Shown here one piece after another: positions 1 to 6,376 of a stretch of 24,482 nucleotides of DNA (positions within the stretch are counted from its first letter, which is position 1; every line of letters begins with the position of its first letter). The notes under the pieces are model-generated. The model saw only the letters and a list, made by a program, of their open reading frames with translations, did no database searches and was not told the origin of the DNA. The position numbers and the translations under genes are program-made. Source of the DNA: CAZBEA01 sp964519355 (lineage in GTDB: Bacteria; Patescibacteriota; Microgenomatia; Levybacterales; GWA1-39-11). The stretch spans positions 1-24,482 of the forward strand of contig CAZFJW010000010.1 in the NCBI GenBank assembly GCA_964519355.1, given 5' to 3'.

Positions 1-308
1 AGCGGGCCGAGTTCCTGAAGTCAGGGCATGTGTACGGAGTGATCCGGAAGCAGGTTCTGACCTCGACTAATGTGACAGGCGGTCCGATCATCGATGCTGG
101 TATGGGCGGTCTGAACTATCAGATCGAACATCACCTCTTTCCCAAGCTTCCTCGGTGGAATCTCGCCAAAGCGCATGCTGTCATCGAGCCTGCCTTGAGG
201 CAGTACGGGATCGTGTATCAGCAGGACAACATTTTCCGGTCATGGCTGGGAATTGAAGGAGCTCTGTTCCGAGAATCCCGCCGCATCGGGAAGGACAAGG
301 CTGCCTGA
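1..308 (+). CDS. Fatty acid desaturase, C-terminal part (cut by window start)
   Basis: The open frame enters from the left edge (in frame from base 3) and ends at TGA 306-308, so only about the last 100 residues are present. The segment GGLNYQIEHHLFPKLPR contains the third His box (QIEHH) of membrane-bound di-iron acyl desaturases, which put double bonds into acyl chains. The following NLAKAHAVIEPALRQYGI fits the usual soluble C-terminus. By family knowledge it resembles actinobacterial-type acyl-CoA/acyl-lipid desaturases; that comparison is from memory. Codon use is rich in G and C at third positions, unlike the AT-rich genes from base 421 on, which suggests horizontal acquisition. A structured element follows at 328-405. 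The first two His boxes and the membrane segments lie outside the window. Confidence 0.85.
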   Translation, partial: RAEFLKSGHVYGVIRKQVLTSTNVTGGPIIDAGMGGLNYQIEHHLFPKLPRWNLAKAHAVIEPALRQYGIVYQQDNIFRSWLGIEGALFRESRRIGKDKAA

Positions 309-327
309 GTCTTCACATCCAAACCAT

Positions 328-405
328 ACCCCCTTTGTTCGCGCTTTGCGCGAGTCGACGGTTAATGTGTCGATTGGATTTCCAGCAGAGGGGGTTTTAC
401 TTTTT
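328..405 (+). terminator. Multi-hairpin element with U-rich tail downstream of the desaturase gene
   Basis: An outer 7-bp stem pairs ACCCCCT (328-334) with AGGGGGT (389-395). Inside are TCGCGC/GCGCGA (339-353, loop TTT), TCGAC/GTCGA (355-373, 9-nt loop) and a weak TGGA/TCCA (375-384). A TTTTACTTTTT tract follows at 395-405. It begins about 20 bases after the desaturase stop codon, so a terminator or the end of a structured 3' UTR is the simplest reading. The cloverleaf-like layout could also be a small RNA. Confidence 0.5.
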
Positions 406-420
406 AGGCGGCGGTTATAA

Positions 421-774
421 CTACACGCCTAATTGCTTGAGAATATTTGTAAATAATTTCCCCCAAAATCCTTTTTTCTGATAGCCTCTGTAGGCTTTTT
501 GTTTTTTATCGTCTTCTGTTCCTGGCATGGGTGGGTCTATCCAATTTGAGATCACAATCCATTCATTTTTTTCATTTTTTTTAGCAATGACTGTCACAGT
601 TGATATGCCAAATTTTTTTCTATATTCCCACGTTCCGGGATTTTTACCTCGTTCTGAATGATCAGGGGTATTAAAAGTTTTGGAAGCGAGTTCAAGTGAG
701 AGTCCACGTGATCCTTGTCTTTCAAGTGCGTGGTTTGTCCAAATTGCGCCTTTATAGCGGGTAGATTTATTCAT
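421..774 (-). CDS. DUF4258-like small protein (117 aa)
   Basis: The frame could start as far out as 942, but ATG at 774 (MNKSTRYKGAIWTNHALER) is preferred because an extended -10 (TGCTATACT, 781-789) ends 6 bases upstream and because the conserved part begins there. The segment IWTNHALERQGSRGLS matches the 'HALERMxERGlS' signature of the DUF4258 group, some members of which resemble RelE/BrnT-type toxins. A central NPGTWEYRKKFG and a VISNWIDPP segment resemble proteins common in CPR genomes (from memory). No antitoxin-like gene is adjacent: the neighbours are the desaturase end and the divergent GalT-like gene. Function is unknown; a stand-alone RNase-like role is only a guess. Confidence 0.75.
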   Translation of the reverse strand: MNKSTRYKGAIWTNHALERQGSRGLSLELASKTFNTPDHSERGKNPGTWEYRKKFGISTVTVIAKKNEKNEWIVISNWIDPPMPGTEDDKKQKAYRGYQKKGFWGKLFTNILKQLGV

Positions 775-780
775 ACTGTG

Positions 781-789
781 AGTATAGCA
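781..789 (-). promoter_or_regulatory. Extended -10 for the DUF4258-like gene
   Basis: On the minus strand TGC-TATACT ends 6 bases before ATG 774. No good -35 is seen 17 bases upstream. The spacing predicts a leaderless transcript. It lies back to back with the promoter of the gene at 853. Confidence 0.55.
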
Positions 790-817
790 AATATTTAGAT
801 TTGCTAAAAAGCAGGGT

Positions 818-846
818 TTGCTTTTATTCCTCTCAATCCATACACT
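818..846 (+). promoter_or_regulatory. Promoter of the GalT-like gene
   Basis: TTGCTT (818-823), a 17-bp spacer and TACACT (841-846) lie 6 bases before ATG 853, predicting a leaderless mRNA. There is no Shine-Dalgarno sequence. Confidence 0.65.
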
Positions 847-852
847 GGATAC

Positions 853-1707
853 ATGCCTGATTTTCGTTTTTTTACAATTCCGGGAACCCGTTCCTGGGTC
901 ATTTCTGATCCTAAAAGAGGAGACAGGACGCATGCTGAACAAAAAGATGATTGTCCATTTTGTTCAGAAGAAATTGAAAAAGAAATTGTTTATAGTATTG
1001 AAAATGGCGACGACGAGATTCGCGTTGCAGAAAATAAATTTCCTTTCGCTCGTCATCATGAGGTGATAATTCATTCAAAAAAACACACACACAATGTGTT
1101 TGACTTACATCAGGATACAATTGCCCAAATAATCCAAGTATGGAAGGCTCGTTTTTCAATTCACAAAGATCAGGGGACAGTATGTATTTTTAGTAATTCA
1201 GGGGAAGAGGCGGGGGAAAGCATTGCTCATTCTCATTCACAACTTGCTGTTCTGCCAGAAGAAATAATTATGAATTTCCCAAAACTTGAGGATGATTTTG
1301 AAAAAACAGAAATTTTTGAAATCGGGGATTTTGAAATTGTGTGTCCAGCATATGCCCAGTGGCCAGATGAAGTGTGGATAGTTCCAAAAAAGCGGGGGAA
1401 ATTATTTTATGAAATCGAGGATAGTCAAATAAAAGAGCTAAGTTTTGTATTAAAAAGAATATTGTTTTTACTATCATTAAGGCACGGTCACGCCTTTCCT
1501 CATAACTACGCAATGTATCCATACAGGGATTGGTATATGCGCATAATACCTCGTGCCAAAATTCTTGGGGGACTCGAAATAAGTACGGGTGTAGTGGTAA
1601 ACACACAGGATCCGCGCGAAACAATCGAATTTTTGAGAGATCATTTTTTTGAAGAGGACGAAGCTCTTATTAAAGAGAAAAAAGCGTTATATAAAAGAAC
1701 AATCTAG
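853..1707 (+). CDS. GalT/HIT-superfamily nucleotidyltransferase (284 aa)
   Basis: The protein resembles galactose-1-phosphate uridylyltransferase and related HIT-fold enzymes, which move a nucleotidyl group between sugar phosphates through a His-linked intermediate. Visible marks are a zinc-type CPFC pair (C34, C37) near the N-terminus and the active-site segment GESIAHSHSQ (residues 121-130), matching the GalT HxHxQ motif with H126, H128 and Q130. At 284 aa it is shorter than the roughly 350 aa of classical GalT, so the substrate is uncertain; a UDP/ADP-sugar phosphorylase-type role is possible. The start is fixed by the promoter at 818-846. Downstream are pgk and, further on, galU, consistent with sugar-nucleotide metabolism. 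Confidence 0.8.
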   Translation: MPDFRFFTIPGTRSWVISDPKRGDRTHAEQKDDCPFCSEEIEKEIVYSIENGDDEIRVAENKFPFARHHEVIIHSKKHTHNVFDLHQDTIAQIIQVWKARFSIHKDQGTVCIFSNSGEEAGESIAHSHSQLAVLPEEIIMNFPKLEDDFEKTEIFEIGDFEIVCPAYAQWPDEVWIVPKKRGKLFYEIEDSQIKELSFVLKRILFLLSLRHGHAFPHNYAMYPYRDWYMRIIPRAKILGGLEISTGVVVNTQDPRETIEFLRDHFFEEDEALIKEKKALYKRTI

Positions 1708-1723
1708 CCACTTGGCGTTGGGA

Positions 1724-1755
1724 TTCTGTCAGGCATTGGGCACCCTGTGACAGAA
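1724..1755. repeat. Inverted repeat upstream of pgk
   Basis: TTCTGTCA (1724-1731) pairs with TGACAGAA (1748-1755) across a 16-base loop. It is between the GalT-like stop and the pgk promoter and has no T tract, so it is either a weak end-of-transcript hairpin or a DNA operator. Confidence 0.4.
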
Positions 1756-1772
1756 GTCTGACAAAGTAGGAC

Positions 1773-1801
1773 TTGACGCATAATAGGCCAATCCCTGATA
1801 C
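1773..1801 (+). promoter_or_regulatory. Candidate promoter of pgk
   Basis: TTGACG (1773-1778) is followed after 17 bp by TGATAC (1796-1801), giving a leader of roughly 20 bases. A second -10-like TAATAC (1818-1823) lies 4 bases before the ATG at 1828 but has no matching -35. Confidence 0.5.
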
Positions 1802-1827
1802 TAAAATCTGTAGAATTTAATACTTTT

Positions 1828-3006
1828 ATGATTGTATATATAGATAAGGCGCACATTAGAAATAAAAAAGTTCTTGTGAGAGTTGATTACAATGTCTCAA
1901 TGGGAGTGAAGAATAAAATTGCAGATGATGCAAGAATTCGTCAATCCCTGCCAACGCTATCCAAACTTCTACAGGGGAATAACAAGCTTATTTTGACTGC
2001 TCATCTTGGGAGGCCAGAAGAAAGAAATGAAAAAGATTCGCTACGCCCAGTAGTTGAGGATTTAAAAAAACTTTTGCCGCATGTGCCAATTCATTTAGTT
2101 GATGATTTTTATTCTTATGATGGTAAAAAAATGCTTTCAGAACAAAAGGAGGGGACGATTTTTGTTATTGAGAATATAAGATTTTATGAAGGGGAGAGAA
2201 ATAATGACGAAGCCTTTGCAAAAGACTTGGCAAGCCTTGCCGAGGTTTATGTGAATGATGGATTTGGTGTAAGTCATAGAGACAGTCCCTCAGTAACAGG
2301 GGTTGCAAAATTTCTTCCATCCTATGGCGGATTGCTGCTTGAGAGAGAAGTGGAAATGATTTCACATCTGATTCGTCATCCAAAAAAACCATTTGTTGCA
2401 ATTATTGGCGGTGCAAAAGTTTCGGGCAAATTGCAATTGCTTTATAGACTTACAGAGATTGCAGACTTTTTAATTCTTGGCGGTGGAATTTCTAATACAT
2501 TTTTACTTGCAGATGGAAAAAATATTGGAAAAAGTCTTGCAGAACACGACATGGTAGATGAGGTCAAAAAAATTCAGCATCATGCTAAGGAAAAAGACAC
2601 GGTTATACTTAATGTTGAAGATGTAGTTGTAGGCAATAAAGAAGATGTTGATGCAGGAGGAGAAGTTAAAAAATGCGATGAGGTAGGGGATGATGATGTG
2701 ATATTAGATGTTGGACCATTGAGTCAGGCAAAGTACGCAAAGGTTATTCTTGAAGCAAAAACGCTTATTTGGAATGGACCTCTTGGATATATTGAAAATC
2801 CTCAATATGCCAGGGGAACTGATTTTCTCTATTACACAATTACTCAGAACAACCAAGTTTTATCTGTCGTTGGAGGCGGAGAGACAATGGCTGCTTTGGG
2901 AAAAAAAGAGTATTTGGATAATATTACCCATATTTCAACAGGTGGTGGAGCAATGCTTGAATTTATTGAAAAAGGCACACTTCCAGGAATTGATGCACTG
3001 AAATAA
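1828..3006 (+). CDS. pgk: Phosphoglycerate kinase
   Basis: This glycolytic enzyme transfers phosphate from 1,3-bisphosphoglycerate to ADP. The 392-aa length is normal. Family motifs appear in order: RVDYNVSMG (variant of RVDFNVP) at the N-terminus, TAHLGRPE, YVNDGFGVSHRDSPS, the IIGGAKVSGKLQLL segment, GGGISNTFLLA, TLIWNGPLGYIE, VVGGGETMAALG and STGGGAMLEFIEKG, together covering both Rossmann-like domains and the nucleotide site. The start ATG at 1828 has no Shine-Dalgarno sequence. No other glycolytic gene is adjacent. A GC-rich hairpin follows at 3056-3080, but it marks the edge of the next, oppositely transcribed island. Confidence 0.96.
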   Translation: MIVYIDKAHIRNKKVLVRVDYNVSMGVKNKIADDARIRQSLPTLSKLLQGNNKLILTAHLGRPEERNEKDSLRPVVEDLKKLLPHVPIHLVDDFYSYDGKKMLSEQKEGTIFVIENIRFYEGERNNDEAFAKDLASLAEVYVNDGFGVSHRDSPSVTGVAKFLPSYGGLLLEREVEMISHLIRHPKKPFVAIIGGAKVSGKLQLLYRLTEIADFLILGGGISNTFLLADGKNIGKSLAEHDMVDEVKKIQHHAKEKDTVILNVEDVVVGNKEDVDAGGEVKKCDEVGDDDVILDVGPLSQAKYAKVILEAKTLIWNGPLGYIENPQYARGTDFLYYTITQNNQVLSVVGGGETMAALGKKEYLDNITHISTGGGAMLEFIEKGTLPGIDALK

Positions 3007-3055
3007 ATTAATTTCCCTCCTTCTCGTTTTTTTGGCTTTTCATTCATTGTGGGCT

Positions 3056-3080
3056 CCCGCCCCGATTGAATCGGGGCGGG
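3056..3080. terminator. GC-rich hairpin at the end of island 2
   Basis: CCCGCCCCGA (3056-3065) pairs perfectly with TCGGGGCGGG (3071-3080) around a 5-base loop. It begins 1 base beyond the last stop codon of the minus-strand operon. There is no T run on either strand, so it is not a standard intrinsic terminator; it may block exonuclease or be a punctuation element. Confidence 0.5.
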
Positions 3081-3081
3081 G

Positions 3082-3228
3082 CTAAGGTTTCAGGTCACGT
3101 GTCGCTGGGTGATCTCCGAGCGGCGATTCTGGAGTGTTCTCCTCCTTTGGTCCTACGATTATCGCAACAGCGATCGTGTAGACCAGAAGCAGGACAACGC
3201 AGATTGCGATCCAGATCCTTATTTTCAC
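3082..3228 (-). CDS. Small membrane protein, island 2 gene 5 (48 aa)
   Basis: The GTG at 3228 overlaps the TGA of the preceding gene (GTGA), indicating translational coupling. The peptide begins MKIRIWIAICVVLLLVYTIA: a short basic start and one membrane span or signal-anchor (about residues 5-25), then a hydrophilic, Pro/Glu-rich tail (PKEENTPESPLGDHPATRD). The stop TAG at 3082-3084 is next to the terminal hairpin. No family was recognised. Support comes from frame, coupling and the clean hydrophobic segment. Confidence 0.55.
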   Translation of the reverse strand: MKIRIWIAICVVLLLVYTIAVAIIVGPKEENTPESPLGDHPATRDLKP

Positions 3229-3368
3229 GAGAAGACCAGACTTAGGAGCGCCTTAACGGCGATTCCAAGAACGAGTCCAGGTGAGGCCGCAAGAAGCGGC
3301 CCTCCGATTACGCAGAGAAGGATCTGAGGAAGTTTGGCGAGTTCGAATTCGCCAGAATTAGTTTTCAC
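3225..3368 (-). CDS. Small hydrophobic protein, island 2 gene 4 (47 aa)
   Basis: GTG at 3368 is chosen because it has an SD-like GAGAGGA just upstream and overlaps the end of gene 3 by 11 bases. After a short polar start (KTNSGEFELAKL) the rest is hydrophobic with Gly and Ala (LLCVIGGPLLAASPGLVLGIAV), enough for one or two membrane segments. No family was recognised. It is coupled to gene 5. Confidence 0.5.
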   Translation of the reverse strand: MKTNSGEFELAKLPQILLCVIGGPLLAASPGLVLGIAVKALLSLVFS

Positions 3369-3696
3369 CCATATCCTCTCTTCGGGTTGGTTTTGCCGCC
3401 AGGGCCTCGGCAACATCTTCTTCGCAGGAGATGCTGTAGGAGTGAATGTTGGCGCCTTGCTGAGTTGTCATGGCTGTGATGATCCCTGTGATGTTATCGT
3501 TGGGTTCGAAGGCGATGACTTGGAGCTTGCCGCCTTTGACGTAGAGCGCCCAGAGGCAGGGAGTCGTATCTTCCCAGTCTCCTAGTTGCGCCTGGTAGAG
3601 CTCTACTGCTTTTCTGGCGCCTACCATCCCCGAGCAGAACTCGGTTGAGCGGGCGACGATTGATGTGATGTGGCCGATATCGTCGGTGATTCTCAT
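3358..3696 (-). CDS. Unknown 112-aa soluble protein, island 2 gene 3
   Basis: ATG at 3696 is preceded by TAGGAGA, a clear Shine-Dalgarno sequence overlapping the stop of gene 2. It is the only member of the operon without a membrane segment. The C-terminal half (NITGIITAMTTQQGANIHSY) looks like the helix-strand part of an ACT-type small-molecule-binding domain, but this is a pattern impression, not a family assignment. Three Cys residues are present (C21 in the N-terminal half, then in TTPCLW and SISCEE). Confidence 0.65.
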   Translation of the reverse strand: MRITDDIGHITSIVARSTEFCSGMVGARKAVELYQAQLGDWEDTTPCLWALYVKGGKLQVIAFEPNDNITGIITAMTTQQGANIHSYSISCEEDVAEALAAKPTRREDMGEN

Positions 3697-3703
3697 CGTT
3701 CTC

Positions 3704-3853
3704 CTACTTTCTTTTGGTGGATTTTGGTTCGTTCTTGACCGGCGGAGACTTTCGTCTCTTTCGGAGCCAGAGGATAAACCTCATCACGGGGTCGATGGCA
3801 ACGATCAGAGCGATCGTTAGCACGATGTCCAGAAGCGGTGACAGTTGTGGCAT
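3704..3853 (-). CDS. Small membrane protein, island 2 gene 2 (49 aa)
   Basis: ATG at 3853 lies 2 bases after the stop of gene 1, so the longer upstream alternative is rejected. The sequence has one membrane helix (about residues 7-29, PLLDIVLTIALIVAIDPVMR) followed by a strongly basic tail rich in Lys and Arg (WLRKRRKSPPVKNEPKSTKRK). By the positive-inside rule the tail should be cytoplasmic. No family was recognised. Confidence 0.6.
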   Translation of the reverse strand: MPQLSPLLDIVLTIALIVAIDPVMRFILWLRKRRKSPPVKNEPKSTKRK

Positions 3854-3855
3854 GG

Positions 3856-4248
3856 TTAGACCAAGCACCACAGGAACAAGGCGGCGGCGACTGTGATCGG
3901 GATTAACACGAACGGAAGTTCCCATTCTCGCTCCTTGCGGATCGGTTTGTGCGTGACTGTCTGGACTCCTTCAAGACTTTTGATGCGTTTGATTTGGCGC
4001 ACCCTCATGTCTCTGGTGGGAGTATAGATAGTCAGGATGATTTGGCCGCCCCAAGACGTCATGTCTGTGGTGCGGGTGATCGTTGCGGAAAGTATTCCCC
4101 AAACCTCATGCATCAGGTTTTCTGTGACCTGGATGTAGAGTTTGTGGGTGGCGTATGGCCAGACGATATCCTCTTGAAGTTTGAGAGTCTTCTCGTAGTA
4201 GAGGATCATCAGAACATAGGCCAGTGCGACCGGAAGCATGGGATCCAT
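3856..4248 (-). CDS. Unknown membrane protein, island 2 gene 1 (130 aa)
   Basis: ATG at 4248 is chosen over an upstream in-frame start because AAGGAG (4255-4260) is 6 bases before it. Hydrophobic segments lie near both ends (about residues 4-17 and 111-130), with a soluble stretch between. The middle (VTENLMHEVWGILSATITR through LEGVQTVTHKPI) has a strand-helix-strand rhythm ending in a 'gV..V' pattern reminiscent of ACT or ferredoxin-like modules; this is inference only. It is the first gene after the leader hairpin. Confidence 0.65.
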   Translation of the reverse strand: MDPMLPVALAYVLMILYYEKTLKLQEDIVWPYATHKLYIQVTENLMHEVWGILSATITRTTDMTSWGGQIILTIYTPTRDMRVRQIKRIKSLEGVQTVTHKPIRKEREWELPFVLIPITVAAALFLWCLV

Positions 4249-4262
4249 TAAGTGCTCCTTGT

Positions 4263-4325
4263 GACCTGATGTAAAAGTGCAAATCACTCAGGCAGCGCCT
4301 GAGTACTGCAAAATTACATCAGGTC
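4263..4325 (-). promoter_or_regulatory. Structured 5' leader hairpin of the island 2 operon
   Basis: GACCTGATGTAA (4263-4274) and TTACATCAGGTC (4314-4325) form a perfect 12-bp outer stem. Inside, ACTCAGGC (4286-4293) and GCCTGAGT (4297-4304) form a perfect 8-bp stem with a 3-base loop. The internal loop carries TGCAAA on both sides. The structure lies between the predicted start of transcription (about 4341) and the Shine-Dalgarno at 4255-4260, where it could control translation. Confidence 0.6.
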
Positions 4326-4347
4326 TACGTGTGTGATATTGAGTGTG

Positions 4348-4376
4348 ATTATAGTCCTATAGGAGGGAAGAAGCAA
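4348..4376 (-). promoter_or_regulatory. Promoter of the island 2 operon with palindromic spacer
   Basis: On the minus strand TTGCTT (4371-4376), 17 bp, TATAAT (4348-4353). The spacer contains the perfect palindrome TCCTATAGGA (4355-4364), a plausible repressor site. Transcription should start near 4341, giving a leader of about 90 nt. Confidence 0.65.
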
Positions 4377-4401
4377 TAAACTTAATGCAGAGATATGAGT
4401 A

Positions 4402-5469
4402 CTACAAAAGCGCAGGCATTGGATTTTTTGGCCGTAAATCAAACAAGTCCTTTGCAAGCTGTAGTGCAGGGTCGAGTGTATTCCTTCGTGTATTATTTAG
4501 TTGATTTAGAGAATTCACTCTTCTAAGAGTTACAAAAGCATCACTTTCCGGGGTAAGATCGTTTCCAAGTCTAAATCCTTGTAAGATAACATTATTTTCT
4601 CTTCGATCCTCACGAACTCCTGCAACTTGGGTGATGTGCTGTCCTTCGTGATCCTTTATATCAATTCTGAGAGTCTGAGGTCTAAATGATTGTGCCCCAT
4701 GGTGCACAACATGATCAATTTGGCCAAGTGCAATCCTTCCTCTTCCAATTTCAGAGAGCGTTTCCCGTGCTTCATCAGGCGTTGTCCCTGAGAGACTTGG
4801 ATACCCAGGATAATAGGAATATGCGTAAGGAAACACTGCGATTGTGACAGATCCTCGAAATGGGATTGTAATCGAGGTAGTAACAAGGCCTGGATGAAGA
4901 AAATCGTATTCTTCGGGTTCCTCAAATTCACGGAATGGTTCATGCGGATTGAGATCGGGCTGGTAGAGCGCTGTTCGTCTATGAACGTCGAGCTTGGTTC
5001 CAAGTTCTTTTTTCGAAGGTTCAAGTATTTTTGTTAGTTCTCCTCTCATCATGCCCATTCCCCGAATTCTCATTCGAGCATTATCAAGTCTGTGTCTTGG
5101 ATTGTGTGGGGCAATTCTTCCTCTTTGAAACATTGCTTGGACTGTGGGTGTAGGAAGACTTTCGTATTCGTCAGGAGAGACTCCGGTCAATGACATAGCA
5201 CCAATTGCCGTTCTGGCCTCGTTTGCAAGCGGTGATGAGGCGTTGATGATCTCTGTTAAAAAGCTATGAACTCTATGTGTAGCTGCTTGAGTGTCTATTC
5301 TTAAGAGTCCGAGTCCATTTCCATGTATTTCTTGCTCCTGACCATTCTCTGCAAGCCTTGCAGCATGAATTCCTGATACAAAATCTACCAATTCTTGATC
5401 ACGCGCCTGCATGCCAAAAGTACTTCTTGACTGAAACCATTCATCAACGGAACGAAACTTTCTTTCCAT
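4402..5469 (-). CDS. Unknown 355-aa protein
   Basis: I do not recognise this protein. It begins MERKFRSVDEWFQSRSTFGM, has no membrane segment, is rich in Arg, His and Glu, and contains a segment of hydrophobic and aromatic strands in the middle (ITIPFRGSVTIAVFPYAYSY). It lies 27 bases downstream of rplA on the same strand and may be read from the ribosomal block. A -10-like TAATAC ends 3 bases before the ATG and a TAGTAT lies at 5494-5499, so it could have its own promoter; the exact start is uncertain, with M20 as an alternative. Composition matches the AT-rich backbone. Confidence 0.75.
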   Translation of the reverse strand: MERKFRSVDEWFQSRSTFGMQARDQELVDFVSGIHAARLAENGQEQEIHGNGLGLLRIDTQAATHRVHSFLTEIINASSPLANEARTAIGAMSLTGVSPDEYESLPTPTVQAMFQRGRIAPHNPRHRLDNARMRIRGMGMMRGELTKILEPSKKELGTKLDVHRRTALYQPDLNPHEPFREFEEPEEYDFLHPGLVTTSITIPFRGSVTIAVFPYAYSYYPGYPSLSGTTPDEARETLSEIGRGRIALGQIDHVVHHGAQSFRPQTLRIDIKDHEGQHITQVAGVREDRRENNVILQGFRLGNDLTPESDAFVTLRRVNSLNQLNNTRRNTLDPALQLAKDLFDLRPKNPMPALL

Positions 5470-5496
5470 AGGGTATTATTTCAATAAATGAGGATA

Positions 5497-6375
5497 CTAG
5501 CTAACCAGGAGTTTGATTCCTGGAGACATGGTGGATTTGAGGGTGACTTTTGATATTTTACTAGCTCCAACAGAACTTAGTGCAGTTGCAATATTCTCTG
5601 AAAGCTTATCTTTTTCAAATGAGACTTTTCCGACTGCCAAATGAACAACTGTTCCTTTTGGTTCTGTTTTGAATCTGATTTGGCCCTTTGACAGTTTTTC
5701 AATAATAGGTTTTGGATCATCAGTTATTGTTCCATTTTTTGGATTTGGCATAAGTCCTCGTGGTCCCAAGACTTTGGCAACTTTTGCAAGTTTTGGCATC
5801 ATAGAAGGTGATGCAATTAAGACATCAAAATCTACTTTCCCTTTTTCAATTTCCGCAATGAGTTCGTCATCTGCAATTTTAATTCGTACTTCTTTTCCAG
5901 TTCCGTGTGGGAGATTGATGGTTCCCGAGAGATTTTCCTCTTTAACATTTATGTGAAGCTCAACTGTTTCGTCGAATTTTGAGCCCTTGAATTCTTTTAA
6001 TACAACGACTGCTTCATTTAATGAATAGGTTTTATTTTTATCAATAACTTGGAAATTTGAAGCATATCTTTTTGAAAGTACTTTCTTTTCAGCTTTTTTT
6101 GGAGCCTTGTATTCTTTTTTTGAAGAATTCTCCTCTTTTTCAACAGTCTTTACTTCGACTTTTTTTGGAGACTCGGTTTCTGCAGAATCATCTTTTGGTG
6201 CGGTTTCAACTTTTTCAGCAACTTCATCGTCTTCCTCTTCCTTTGCAACAGCTTTTACTTCTACTTCTGTATCATTTACAGCGTCAGCACGAAGAGCTTT
6301 GCGTTCTTCATATGTTTTTTTCTTTTTTGGCTCAGAATCTTCTTCGCCTATAACTTTTACTCTAATTTTTCCCAT
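5497..6375 (-). CDS. rplA: Ribosomal protein L1 with charged N-terminal extension
   Basis: L1 binds 23S rRNA at the mobile L1 stalk and helps release deacylated tRNA. The L1 core runs from about residue 98 (LSKRYASNFQVIDKNKTYSL) to the end, with the signature KVAKVLGPRGLMPNPKNGTI. Before it is about 95 residues of low-complexity Glu/Lys/Ala/Val sequence starting MGKIRVKVIGEEDSEPKKKK, so the 292-aa protein is far longer than the usual 230 or so. The MGKIRVK start resembles Microgenomates L1 proteins from memory. It follows rplK with a single-base gap. The rplJ-rplL pair that often follows is absent here. Confidence 0.95.
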   Translation of the reverse strand: MGKIRVKVIGEEDSEPKKKKTYEERKALRADAVNDTEVEVKAVAKEEEDDEVAEKVETAPKDDSAETESPKKVEVKTVEKEENSSKKEYKAPKKAEKKVLSKRYASNFQVIDKNKTYSLNEAVVVLKEFKGSKFDETVELHINVKEENLSGTINLPHGTGKEVRIKIADDELIAEIEKGKVDFDVLIASPSMMPKLAKVAKVLGPRGLMPNPKNGTITDDPKPIIEKLSKGQIRFKTEPKGTVVHLAVGKVSFEKDKLSENIATALSSVGASKISKVTLKSTMSPGIKLLVS

Positions 6376-6376
6376 A

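Larger units (their letters stand above)
3050..4330 (-). other. GC-rich island 2: five-gene small-protein cassette
   Basis: Base composition and codon use change abruptly between pgk and the AT-rich gene ending at 4402. The island is one right-to-left transcription unit: promoter 4348-4376, leader hairpin 4263-4325, five small genes (130, 49, 112, 47 and 48 aa) and a GC-rich hairpin at 3056-3080. Adjacent genes overlap or lie within 10 bases. No transposase, integrase or clear flanking direct repeat was seen. The reading as an acquired cassette is inference from composition and organisation. Confidence 0.6.

Noticed and set aside
328..395. tRNA-like cloverleaf
   Set aside because: The arm order is suggestive, but there is no T-loop TTCGA, no D-loop GG, no normal anticodon loop of 7 and no CCA-side match, so it is not called a tRNA.
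421..774. Toxin-antitoxin pair at the DUF4258-like gene
   Set aside because: No small antitoxin-like gene adjoins it; the neighbours are a desaturase end and a divergent metabolic gene.
3334..4251. Plus-strand frames in island 2
   Set aside because: Same reason: they are opposite a coupled minus-strand operon with a promoter and Shine-Dalgarno sequences.
4263..4325. Integron attC site or transposon end
   Set aside because: The hairpin is perfect and symmetric, has no attC-type conserved AAC/GTT core sites, and no integrase or transposase is nearby.
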